Shown here: piece by piece, positions 22,481 to 30,754 of the stretch | Numbering within the stretch: position 1 is the first letter of the stretch | Layout of the letters: every line of letters starts with the position of its first letter | DNA from: a virus | IMG/VR virus record: IMGVR_UViG_3300031576_000230 | Span: 1-31,306 of that record | Direction: 5' to 3' (one strand) | DNA length: 31,306 nucleotides | Made by a program: the position numbers and the translations under genes | The notes under the pieces: model-generated | What the model was told of the DNA's origin: nothing | The model's database searches: none | What the model saw: the letters and a program-made list of their open reading frames with translations, nothing else

Positions 22481-24139
22481 ATGTCTGTTGTCACGTTCAC
22501 AGCGAAGGCCGCACTTCCGGCGGGGTTCATGTACGGCCAAAGCTATTCACTCTCTTTTGCCCGGAAAGATTATGACGGCCAAATCGATCTTATCGGTGAT
22601 GAATCTATATCAATTTCGGGGGCCCGCGAAACCGTCGTATATCATCGTCGCCAAACCTGGGACGTAACGACCGGGTTTCTTTCGGGGTCCCAAGCTGCCG
22701 CGTTCGGGTGTTTTCTTGCTAGCGTAGCGGACGGGTCGTCGTTCCAATATGACCGGGACGCGACGACCGTCGGAACTGCGATCCGTCCGCTTGATTGTGA
22801 ATTGTTGGACGACTCGGTCAAATGGAAGCGGATTTCCCGGTCGGGGTTCTTTTCGTTCGTGTTTCGGTTTCGAGAGATCGAACAATCGTCGAATTTGCTA
22901 TTTGGCGAAGACTATTATTTCGATTTTGATTTGGCCTTGTTGACGGCCGGGATCAATCTGTCAACAAACCCGGACGTCCTTCCGGGGTTTACGTACACGC
23001 GAACGGGCGACCGGTACGCACTTCGCGACGACGGGATTTTCCATTCGTTTGGCCCAGACGTGTTGATTTCACAGTGGGACGCTGTAAACCAACGGGAACT
23101 TGGCCCTTGGATCGGTTCGCCAGTCAATAACGTTTTGCTTTATTCGTCTGATATTTCCAACGCGGCCTGGGTCGTTTCGGGCGTAACAAAAAACGCAGCA
23201 ACCGGGTCCGTTATCGAAGGCGGAATCGCCAGAAAAATCACTTGCACGACATCAAGCGGCCATATTCGGCAATCGCTCGGAACCTTCGACACAAATCCAG
23301 CCACAGCATACGCGATTGTAGAAAAGGGGGACACCGACGTTGCCGTCGTCATTTTGTGGAACTCGACAAGTAGCGCAGCGGTCACCCAGGCGTCGCTGAC
23401 CTTTTCAACCGGCGTTGTCACTCTGACCGATGGTGCAGGCACGGTTCGCGGATATAAATTACTGAACACGGGCCCGAACGGCGGCCCGGTTTGGTTGGTG
23501 GCCGTTACAGGCACCGGAACGAACGGAAATTCGCGTACAGTGAATGTCTATCCCGCCGGGGTCGTGACGACAACGGGGTTTGGATTCGTCCATCACGTCC
23601 AGCTACAAACAACGGCCGGTACAGCGTCTTATCTCTCGCCGCCTATTGTAACGACGACCGTCGCGGTTACGACGGGCGCGGACGTGCTGAAATGTTCGGT
23701 CTTGCCCTACTGGTTTCGAACCAGCGAATATACTTTGGCCGCAGACCTGTATTCGGTAGAATCCGCGTCACAACCAGGAACGTGGGCGCTGGCCGTTTCG
23801 GACGGCACCGCGACGAATTATGCAGCCTTGTTGCATTCGACGTTATCCGCGAACGCGAGAGCGGACTCCGCGGGGGTTACTGCTTTTTCACAGGCGGCAA
23901 CGGTAACCCTTCCCGGGCGGTATAAATACGCGGCCCGGTATAAATCAAATGATTTCGCGGTTTCGGTAAACGGCGCGTCGGTGCTGACCGATGCTGTCGG
24001 CGCGATGCCGATCACCCCGAACAAAATCAATATCGGGTCTGCGTACAACGACACGACACAAAGCGGCCGATACCTTGCTCGCATCGTTATCGCCCCCTCT
24101 GCTTGGTCGAATGCCGACCTTCAATCATGGTCAACCTAG
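22481..24139 (+). CDS. Distal-tail-like protein with lectin-type C-terminal domains
   Basis: The product has 552 residues from ATG 22481, with AGGGGG upstream. Residues 1-140 resemble a distal tail (Dit) ring domain: YSLSFARKDYDGQIDLIGDE, WDVTTGFLSGSQAAAFGCFL and FFSFVFRFREIEQ. Residues about 215-385 (NNVLLYSSDISNAAWVVSG, an SGHIRQSL segment, FGFVHHVQLQTT) match carbohydrate-binding-like domains common in phage spikes. Residues about 400-552 (YTLAADLYSV, YKYAARYKSNDFAVSVNG, INIGSAYNDTTQSGRYLARI) look like a concanavalin-A-type lectin domain. It probably forms the tail tip ring with evolved sugar-binding modules for cell contact. Confidence 0.7.
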   Translation: MSVVTFTAKAALPAGFMYGQSYSLSFARKDYDGQIDLIGDESISISGARETVVYHRRQTWDVTTGFLSGSQAAAFGCFLASVADGSSFQYDRDATTVGTAIRPLDCELLDDSVKWKRISRSGFFSFVFRFREIEQSSNLLFGEDYYFDFDLALLTAGINLSTNPDVLPGFTYTRTGDRYALRDDGIFHSFGPDVLISQWDAVNQRELGPWIGSPVNNVLLYSSDISNAAWVVSGVTKNAATGSVIEGGIARKITCTTSSGHIRQSLGTFDTNPATAYAIVEKGDTDVAVVILWNSTSSAAVTQASLTFSTGVVTLTDGAGTVRGYKLLNTGPNGGPVWLVAVTGTGTNGNSRTVNVYPAGVVTTTGFGFVHHVQLQTTAGTASYLSPPIVTTTVAVTTGADVLKCSVLPYWFRTSEYTLAADLYSVESASQPGTWALAVSDGTATNYAALLHSTLSANARADSAGVTAFSQAATVTLPGRYKYAARYKSNDFAVSVNGASVLTDAVGAMPITPNKINIGSAYNDTTQSGRYLARIVIAPSAWSNADLQSWST

Positions 24140-24153
24140 CGGGAGTGTGAGCG

Positions 24154-27100
24154 ATGCGGACGGATGCAACAGCGAACTATGTCGCGGCGAATAGCGAAGA
24201 CGTTCGCGAACTTCGTATGGTTATTTCGCTTAATTTTGGAACGCCGGGTGCCCCTGATTTGGTTTATTTCACGTCGCATTCAGACATCCTCATCGCGGGG
24301 GCTACGGTCTATCCTGGCGTAATCGAAGACGCGTCAAGCATCACCCAAAAAATAAACCCCTTGGAAGGGCGCTCGGAAATCGGGGCGGTATCCTTCGAAC
24401 TGGTCGACCAAGACGAAACAATCACAACTTTAATTCAAAACAAGCAAAACGCGGGGTTTGGTCTGCGGGGTAAAGACGTCAAAGTTTTTTCAGGGTTTCG
24501 AAACCTTGCGTGGGCTGATTACCGGTTGGAACAGACCCAGCAGATCGCGAAGGCGTATTCTTATGACGCTGGGAAATACAAATTCCAGTGCCAGGATCGG
24601 CAGCGTGAACAACGAAAAGACATTTTCGTCTTAGCAAAAACTCGGCTTTCCGGCGCGGTTGGCCTAATTGCAAAGGACGGTAACGGCGAAGCGATTACCG
24701 CGTCGATCTCTGTTTACGATACCAGCGGTTTCAAACCAAATTGGCACGGCCCTAGCTATTCTTTACAGTCTTTCACGATGCCAGTTGGTTCGCTTGTGGC
24801 CCCGCGTGGTTTGTATATTTTCAAAATTCGGTATCAAAACGGGTGGGAAATTTGTGCGGCGACAGAAAAAACGGCAACGACGTTTACCGGTGTTTATCGG
24901 GGGCTTTTTGGCACCAAGATCGCGGCGCATTCAATTGATGGATCGGCGTCGCCTGACAACGGGCCAGAAGTCGAGGAAGTGGCGTATTTAGAATTGCCAG
25001 TTTTAAAGGCAATATACGCGATTTTAACCGGCAAGCTGATCGGCCAGCCACACACGCTGGACGCGTCAAGCGGAACCTACAAAGACGAATTGCCGCCAGG
25101 GTGGCAACTCGGGATCGACCCGGCGTATGTTGACCTGGATGCCTTTGTCAGTACGCCCGGCGTCGGGCGGGAAGATTTGACCGACTTGTATTTGTCAACG
25201 GACGATACCGGCTTCGTTGTCCGATTCGACAACAACGTCAAGACCGACGGCAAGCAATTCGTCGAAAAAGAACTTTGTCTATTGGCCGGGGTTACCCAAC
25301 TAATTCGCGCGACCGGTCAGATTGGTTTAAAGCGGATGGCCGGGGTAGTGTCTTCGGCGTCTTATGTCGACGCGCTGGACGAAACCAACGTTTTGGACGC
25401 GGGCGGTTTGACGCACGACCTAGATGGCTTGGTGAATTCTTTCGCTATAAATTGGGCGTGGCTCGAACTTCCGGAAGCCAAGCAATTTTACCGGGTCCAT
25501 AAGTTGACCGATACGGCGTCTATCGAAATACACGGAACCGCTAAACTGACCGAATTGAGTTTTAAAGGCTTGCACGCCGGCCGGCACACGGAAAACACGA
25601 TCCGTTCAGCATTTAACGCTTTGCGGGACCGGCATTCTGGACCCCCTGAAAAAATCACTCTTAAACTTTTACCCAGTAAAAACGCCATCGAAGTTGGCGA
25701 CATCGTGCGGGTTAAGTTGGCCAATGTGCGGACGCCTAACGGAACGTTACGTCGCCTTGATCGATCAATGGAAGTCCAGAATATCAGCGTTAATTTGAAA
25801 ACGCAGTCGACAACGGTGCAACTTTTCGGTAGTTCGCGCAAGGCGTCGCCAATATCCTACATTTCGACCGCCGTACTGCCCGACGGTTGGTATCCGGCCG
25901 GTGCGACGGCGTGGCCGCAAGCAACGTCCGGCGGAATTAGCACCGCAACGGCAAACGTTTCAGCGGGCACGTATTATTTTGCTGGCGATCTGACGATAAA
26001 TCACAACGTGACGATCAACGGGTCCGTTTTTTTGCGTGTGCGTGGCACGTTGACGATCAACGCGTTGATCGATGGCAAGGGCCGATCCGGGGCTACCGGC
26101 GCTGCATATTTTGGCGACGCCGAATCGACCGGGGAAGTTTACTGGTATCTATCGCATGGATCGCGAAAAGTGATAAGCACGCGATCGGTTCTGACGAAGG
26201 GCCAAACGTCAAAAGTTCCCGCGTTAAACATCGGCAATGATGCCGGCGTGCTGACTGGCGTCCCGGTTGCGCTCAACGGCACCAAAGGCACGACCGGGGG
26301 CGCGGGTAAACATAAGGTAACGGGCAACGCGTTAAACACGGTGAGCGGCGGTTTGGCAGGTAATGCCGGCGCGGGCTTTGGTGTCGTCGCGCGCGGGCTT
26401 GTGTTCGGCGCGGGCGGGTACATTGACACAAGCGGCAACGACGGATCGCCCGGCCAAATGGGGTCCGCGGTTGTTTGGTCTGGCTCAGGCGCGGGGGGGT
26501 GTCCCGGTGCGATTTTGGTTATGTTCGACGGCAAACCGGGAGTCATACCGATATTTGAGGGTCGGATCATTGCGAACCGGGGCGCTTGCGTTTTGCAAGG
26601 TGTTCGACCGACAGCGGCGGTGATCAAATATCAGAGCAGCGGCAAACCCGCGTGGCGATCATACTACGAAGGAATGCAGGCCGAAGACATGGCCGGAGCG
26701 GCGTTTGAGTGGGGCTATGTCCCTGAATCAAAAAACCCATATCCAGATTATTCACTGATCGATCCGACTAGCGGCGCGCTGGTTTTCCAACAAAACACGA
26801 TGCCGGTCAATGCAGACGCGCTGGCAGTCGGCAAGCGCAATCTGGCGACAGGCGATCTCTGGTACGACACCACCGACGGTCAACGCGCCTACCGTCACAA
26901 CGGATCGGCGTGGATTATCGCCGCGCCGACCAGTCTCTACGCAGTTGACGCACGGAGCGCCGCCATCGTTGAAACCCGGACCGACGGGGTGTTGTTTTCA
27001 GAGACGTTCAGTGACCCCAACAGCATTGCCCAGTGGGAAGCGTACGCCGGCAACGACAGCGGCGAGCTATCTATCGGTACCGATAGCGAGATGACCACCG

Positions 27101-29010
27101 GTGGCAAGTGCCTGTTTATTGGCAACAACACCGATAACGATGAAGTCTGGCGCACGCACCAGGCACTGATCCCGATTCAGAATGGCGTGCTGTATCGCAT
27201 CCGCGCACGGGTCAGGCGAACGGCCGGCAGCGGCACGTTTTATCTGGGCGTTGAGGGTATCGCCGCCGATGGCGTGACCCGAGTCAACATCACTGGCGCC
27301 GCCAGCCGGAGCAGCCAGCATTATTTTGGCGCGGCGGCCGCGGTGCCTGGCGCAGCCTATACGGAGTTTGTCGGCTATTTCAAAGGCTTCGCTGCCAGTG
27401 GTGGCGGGGCATCACCCATCTGGGCGTCACCCGGTGCTCTGCATACCAACGTGCGGTCGGTTCGGCCGATGTTCATTGCCAATTATGACAATGCTACTGG
27501 TGGCATGCACCTCGATTACATCAAGATCGAAGAAGTGCCGTTGGATTCGCTGGGCCGCCCGACTGAGTTGTTCAGCGGCGACACTAACGCGACACTAGGC
27601 GCACGGTTGGGCGTCAACATGCTGGATGAGGCGGGCGCATCGCTGACCGATTCAGACGTGATGAGCAACACGCACACCGGGGCGGGGCTGACTGTTCTAA
27701 ACCCTGTCGGCGGCGCTTATACCGGGGGAGGCGCAGTCACTGGTGCGATCAAAATAACGTTGCCGCAATCGTGGACCAACACGATGCTAAAATTCGTGGT
27801 TGACATTTACGAGTACGGTGCCAGGAAATCGATCTTGGTCCATGTTGGCGGATATAACTATGAAGCGGGTTCAAATTGGATCAACGCAACGGCCAGAATT
27901 ATTGGCGAGGATATAACAGAGTGGCCGGTTCGCTTCGGTCACGATGGTACGAAATGTTGCATTTGGATCGGCGAGACGACAACCGTGTGGCAATACCCGC
28001 AAATTCGTGTCCGAAGTTTTCAAGCCGGATATAGCAACTTTGCGAAAGCGCAATGGGCGACGGGCTGGACCGTGACGTTCGCAACTTCATTCGGGACAAT
28101 CACGGCGACTGAAACCGAAACGCTACCCGGCTCAAACTTCACGCGCTCAACCAGACGCTGGGGGTCGCATTTGTCGCGAAACAGCGGCGATAGCACACCG
28201 ATGGAAACTATCGTTCAGCGAGTCAACAACAGCGGTCGCGCGAATGATTCGCGGCTGATGCGTGCTTGTGATTCGTACCTGAATCAAGTCACAAAATCGA
28301 GTTACACCACGGTCACAAGCGTTGACGCGGGAACAACGGCGACGATCAATATCGCTGCGTGGACGGCATATTATAACTACGGTTCGTATTCGTACCCGTC
28401 CGGCGCGTTAACCGGAAAAACGTTCGGCACTGCGTACTATGTCTATATGGTCGACCCAAACGGCGACGGTACCAGCGTCACATACGCAACGACGACGACA
28501 TTCACCGACACTTCATCGGCTCCGGATCGCGCCTATATTGGCAAAATTACAACCGTCAACGATGGCGGCGGAGGTGGCGTGCCGCCAAATGAATGCGTCG
28601 CGGTCGATATGTGGACAAGCGCGGTTAAACAGGCCGGCACGGTGACACCAGGTGATCCAGTAATTGCGCTTTACAACAGCGGCTCACAGTTCGGGTTGTA
28701 CCAATGCAAAGCAAACCGCGTCAGCGATCAGGAATGCGTGCGAATTGAAACGGTCAGCGGGTGCGCGGTTGTGTGCTCGATTGACACCCCCGTCACGCTG
28801 CGCAGCGGCTCAACAACGCTCGCGCCGAATGTGGCGACTTGCTGCGTCGCGGTGCTGGATCGCGGCGTCATGCGTTGGGAATTTGTCGCGCGTGTTGATT
28901 ACGTCGGCATTCGGTCAGTTGCGCATATCTCAATCGACGACGGCACGTATGCCGCCGGAGAAGTGCCAGATCGATACGTTTTCACGCACAATGCAAACCA
29001 AAAACCATAG
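24154..29010 (+). CDS. Tail-tip host-specificity protein (J-like) with C-terminal Hint-like domain
   Basis: The product has 1618 residues, ATG 24154 with GGGAG at 24141-24145. Residues 1-590 look like a tail hub (DUF2163-like start LRMVISLNFG, VKVFSGFRNLAW, LTHDLDGLVNSFAINWAW, LKLLPSKNAIEVGDIVRVKL). Residues about 600-800 are glycine-rich with beta-helix-like repeats (LTINHNVTINGSVFLRV, GTKGTTGGAG). GDLWYDTTDGQRAY near 907-920 is a common linker in J proteins. Residues about 945-1130 resemble a carbohydrate-binding module (FSETFSDPNSIAQWEAYAG). Residues 1481-1613 look like a Hint fold starting NECVAVD and ending YVFTHN, followed by only five residues. The protein would bind the receptor. Around 26800-27640 leucine codons shift from TTG/TTA to CTG, suggesting an acquired module. 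Confidence 0.82.
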   Translation: MRTDATANYVAANSEDVRELRMVISLNFGTPGAPDLVYFTSHSDILIAGATVYPGVIEDASSITQKINPLEGRSEIGAVSFELVDQDETITTLIQNKQNAGFGLRGKDVKVFSGFRNLAWADYRLEQTQQIAKAYSYDAGKYKFQCQDRQREQRKDIFVLAKTRLSGAVGLIAKDGNGEAITASISVYDTSGFKPNWHGPSYSLQSFTMPVGSLVAPRGLYIFKIRYQNGWEICAATEKTATTFTGVYRGLFGTKIAAHSIDGSASPDNGPEVEEVAYLELPVLKAIYAILTGKLIGQPHTLDASSGTYKDELPPGWQLGIDPAYVDLDAFVSTPGVGREDLTDLYLSTDDTGFVVRFDNNVKTDGKQFVEKELCLLAGVTQLIRATGQIGLKRMAGVVSSASYVDALDETNVLDAGGLTHDLDGLVNSFAINWAWLELPEAKQFYRVHKLTDTASIEIHGTAKLTELSFKGLHAGRHTENTIRSAFNALRDRHSGPPEKITLKLLPSKNAIEVGDIVRVKLANVRTPNGTLRRLDRSMEVQNISVNLKTQSTTVQLFGSSRKASPISYISTAVLPDGWYPAGATAWPQATSGGISTATANVSAGTYYFAGDLTINHNVTINGSVFLRVRGTLTINALIDGKGRSGATGAAYFGDAESTGEVYWYLSHGSRKVISTRSVLTKGQTSKVPALNIGNDAGVLTGVPVALNGTKGTTGGAGKHKVTGNALNTVSGGLAGNAGAGFGVVARGLVFGAGGYIDTSGNDGSPGQMGSAVVWSGSGAGGCPGAILVMFDGKPGVIPIFEGRIIANRGACVLQGVRPTAAVIKYQSSGKPAWRSYYEGMQAEDMAGAAFEWGYVPESKNPYPDYSLIDPTSGALVFQQNTMPVNADALAVGKRNLATGDLWYDTTDGQRAYRHNGSAWIIAAPTSLYAVDARSAAIVETRTDGVLFSETFSDPNSIAQWEAYAGNDSGELSIGTDSEMTTGGKCLFIGNNTDNDEVWRTHQALIPIQNGVLYRIRARVRRTAGSGTFYLGVEGIAADGVTRVNITGAASRSSQHYFGAAAAVPGAAYTEFVGYFKGFAASGGGASPIWASPGALHTNVRSVRPMFIANYDNATGGMHLDYIKIEEVPLDSLGRPTELFSGDTNATLGARLGVNMLDEAGASLTDSDVMSNTHTGAGLTVLNPVGGAYTGGGAVTGAIKITLPQSWTNTMLKFVVDIYEYGARKSILVHVGGYNYEAGSNWINATARIIGEDITEWPVRFGHDGTKCCIWIGETTTVWQYPQIRVRSFQAGYSNFAKAQWATGWTVTFATSFGTITATETETLPGSNFTRSTRRWGSHLSRNSGDSTPMETIVQRVNNSGRANDSRLMRACDSYLNQVTKSSYTTVTSVDAGTTATINIAAWTAYYNYGSYSYPSGALTGKTFGTAYYVYMVDPNGDGTSVTYATTTTFTDTSSAPDRAYIGKITTVNDGGGGGVPPNECVAVDMWTSAVKQAGTVTPGDPVIALYNSGSQFGLYQCKANRVSDQECVRIETVSGCAVVCSIDTPVTLRSGSTTLAPNVATCCVAVLDRGVMRWEFVARVDYVGIRSVAHISIDDGTYAAGEVPDRYVFTHNANQKP

Positions 29011-29018
29011 GGGCTGAT

Positions 29019-29414
29019 ATGTGGCAAAGATTCGACGTGGCAGAGTTGCCAGCTAGTGATCAGGTTTTTACCGACGGAGCGGGGCGCTACATTAAAACCC
29101 GGATCGTTCGGGTTGACGACAGTGGCCACCCGGCAGACATTCGGGCAAAAAACATCTTCCTTCACGTCAGCGGCAGCGCGTGTGATTCGCTCGGGTGGGC
29201 GTTGCCGGACGGCGAGGGCGGCCACTGCATCGCACCCGAAAAGTCAATCACGCTTTCAATCGCTGAAATGCAGGCGGCGGCGATAGAAAGCGGACTAGGG
29301 CTGGCGGCGACGTTCGAGCAACGCTGCGACGCGCTCCGGCTTGATTGCTGCGAAGCCAGCGTGGGCATTGACGAAGCAATCGCGCTCAAGATGGCAATCC
29401 CGATAAAGGGTTAA
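29019..29414 (+). CDS. Hypothetical protein downstream of the tail-tip gene
   Basis: The product has 131 residues from ATG 29019, with AGGGGCTGAT in front, eight bases after the tail-tip stop. It starts MWQRFDVAELPASDQVFTDG, has an IFLHVSGSACDSLGWALPDG segment and five cysteines (CDALRLDCCEA near the end). Small genes in this place often encode tail-fibre-associated or chaperone proteins, but I recognise no family. It is the last phage gene visible. Confidence 0.6.
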   Translation: MWQRFDVAELPASDQVFTDGAGRYIKTRIVRVDDSGHPADIRAKNIFLHVSGSACDSLGWALPDGEGGHCIAPEKSITLSIAEMQAAAIESGLGLAATFEQRCDALRLDCCEASVGIDEAIALKMAIPIKG

Positions 29415-29688
29415 CGTCGGATTATGTTTCCGAAAACAAACAGGACAACCCCGTAAAACGCGGGCAAAACCCCGTTCAAATTAGCGGGGAGTATTCGGAA
29501 AAAATCACACAAACACTTGATTCTAGGTAATTTGTCGTTGGATGGGCGCACAGGCGTGGCGGTTGCGTGGTTTCATGGCCTGTCTCCGTTTCATTGCCTG
29601 TTTTTGTTTCAGGGCCGGACGCGGCCACCATGGCCTGCGTCGGAGTGCGATTGTGCGGTGAAAGAATGGCGACTGCAAGCGCATTGAG
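29415..29688. other. Phage/host junction, non-coding; attR expected here
   Basis: These 274 bases separate the last phage gene (+) from the host transporter gene (-). They hold an inverted repeat TTTCCGAA (29427-29434) / TTCGGAAA (29494-29501). Inside it, CCCCG (29470-29474) and CGGGG (29485-29489) form a hairpin which, on the - strand, is followed by TTTT and could terminate the transporter transcript. An imperfect 18-bp tandem repeat lies at 29570-29618. The prophage end must be in or near this interval because gene content and strand change here, but the att core cannot be found without the left end. Confidence 0.5.
29570..29618 (+). repeat. Imperfect 18-bp tandem repeat
   Basis: GTTTCATGGCCTGTCTCC (29570-29587) and GTTTCATTGCCTGTTTTT (29588-29605) are followed by a partial third unit GTTTCAGGGCCGG (29606-29618). 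It lies in the phage/host junction, about 70 bases from the stop of the transporter gene. Confidence 0.6.
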
Positions 29689-30606
29689 TCAGGTGATTTT
29701 TTCTTGCCGCCAGTTTCGCCACCACGTCAGGATCATGCCGGTTGCAGTCAAGCCCGCAATCACAATCAACAGGGCACCGAGCAACGAGAGGGGATGTATC
29801 GGCTCGCGCCACAGCAGCCAACCCAACGCAAAGGCGAATACCACTTGGGTGTAGCCCCAGGCGCCGATGCGGCTGGGTGGCGCCAGCATGAAGGCGCGGG
29901 TCATCAACATTTGGCCGAGCGCAGCGGTGACACCCAGGCCAAGCAAAGCAGGCCAGTCGCCGGCAACGATCGGTTGCCATTGCAGCAAGGCGGGACCAGC
30001 GGTAATGACGGTACTAATCAAGCTGAAATAGAACACGATCATATGCGCAGTTTCGTTGTCCGACATTCTCCGGATGGTCACTTTGGAACCGGCCGCGAGC
30101 ATCGCACCGAGCAAACCGAGCAGAAACGCGGGTGAAAACGTTTCTGCATCCGGCCGGATAACCAGCACGACGCCGGCAAGGCCAATCAATCCAGAAAATA
30201 GATAGCGTTTTTTGAATTCATCACCGAGCCAGAAATAGGCAATGACCGGAATCCAGATGGGTGCGGTCTGCGCCAGTAGTGTGACTTCTCCTAGTGGCAG
30301 TACGCCGAGGCAGTAGAAGTACAGATACATGGAGATGATGCCGGTTGTCGACCGGAGCAGGTGAAAGCGCAACTTGTCGCGCCAGAGATTTTCGCTAGTG
30401 AAGCTGAATTTACCGCGAGCGAATAAGTAGGGCAGTAACAGTAGCAAGGCGAACAGATTGCGAAAAAAAACGATTTGGGCATTGCTGTAATGCGGCGCCA
30501 AATGTTTGACCAGCGCGCCGAGCAGCGTGAAAACGAGTTCGGACAGCAGCAAGAGCAGGGTGCCCCGGGCAATCAATGAACTGCCCGAGCGAGGCGTGAG
30601 CGACAT
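29689..30606 (-). CDS. DMT-family transporter (EamA type), host gene
   Basis: The product has 305 residues; the ATG complement is at 30604-30606. It has two EamA repeats with about ten transmembrane helices, starting GTLLLLLSELVFTLLGALVK and ending LLGALLIVIAGLTATGMIL. Internal marks of the family include YFYCLGVLPLGEVTLLAQTAP and the second-repeat ARAFMLAPPSRIGAWGYTQV-type loop. These inner-membrane proteins export metabolites or amino acids; the substrate cannot be told from sequence. It is the first gene outside the prophage and is intact, so integration did not interrupt it. It is encoded opposite to the phage operon and convergent with it. Confidence 0.9.
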   Translation of the reverse strand: MSLTPRSGSSLIARGTLLLLLSELVFTLLGALVKHLAPHYSNAQIVFFRNLFALLLLLPYLFARGKFSFTSENLWRDKLRFHLLRSTTGIISMYLYFYCLGVLPLGEVTLLAQTAPIWIPVIAYFWLGDEFKKRYLFSGLIGLAGVVLVIRPDAETFSPAFLLGLLGAMLAAGSKVTIRRMSDNETAHMIVFYFSLISTVITAGPALLQWQPIVAGDWPALLGLGVTAALGQMLMTRAFMLAPPSRIGAWGYTQVVFAFALGWLLWREPIHPLSLLGALLIVIAGLTATGMILTWWRNWRQEKIT

Positions 30607-30754
30607 GAGGAAACCGGTAAAACGGCGAAGATCCGTCGCGGATTATACGCTGTTGGCCAAAGGCTCGTTCGATCGCAGCAACGACCAGGGCATGCTGACA
30701 TTCAACGCCGCGTTGTGGCGAGTGTGAACAGGCACTGGTAGAACAAATCCATCT

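Noticed and set aside
29567-29854. 95-codon + strand open frame in the junction
   Set aside because: Most of it is antisense to the transporter gene, and the rest is the 18-bp tandem repeat. There is no ribosome binding site.
29689-30606. Transporter gene as a phage-carried cargo gene
   Set aside because: It is on the opposite strand, differs in style from the phage genes, and is followed by another ordinary chromosomal gene on the same strand, so host origin is the simpler reading.
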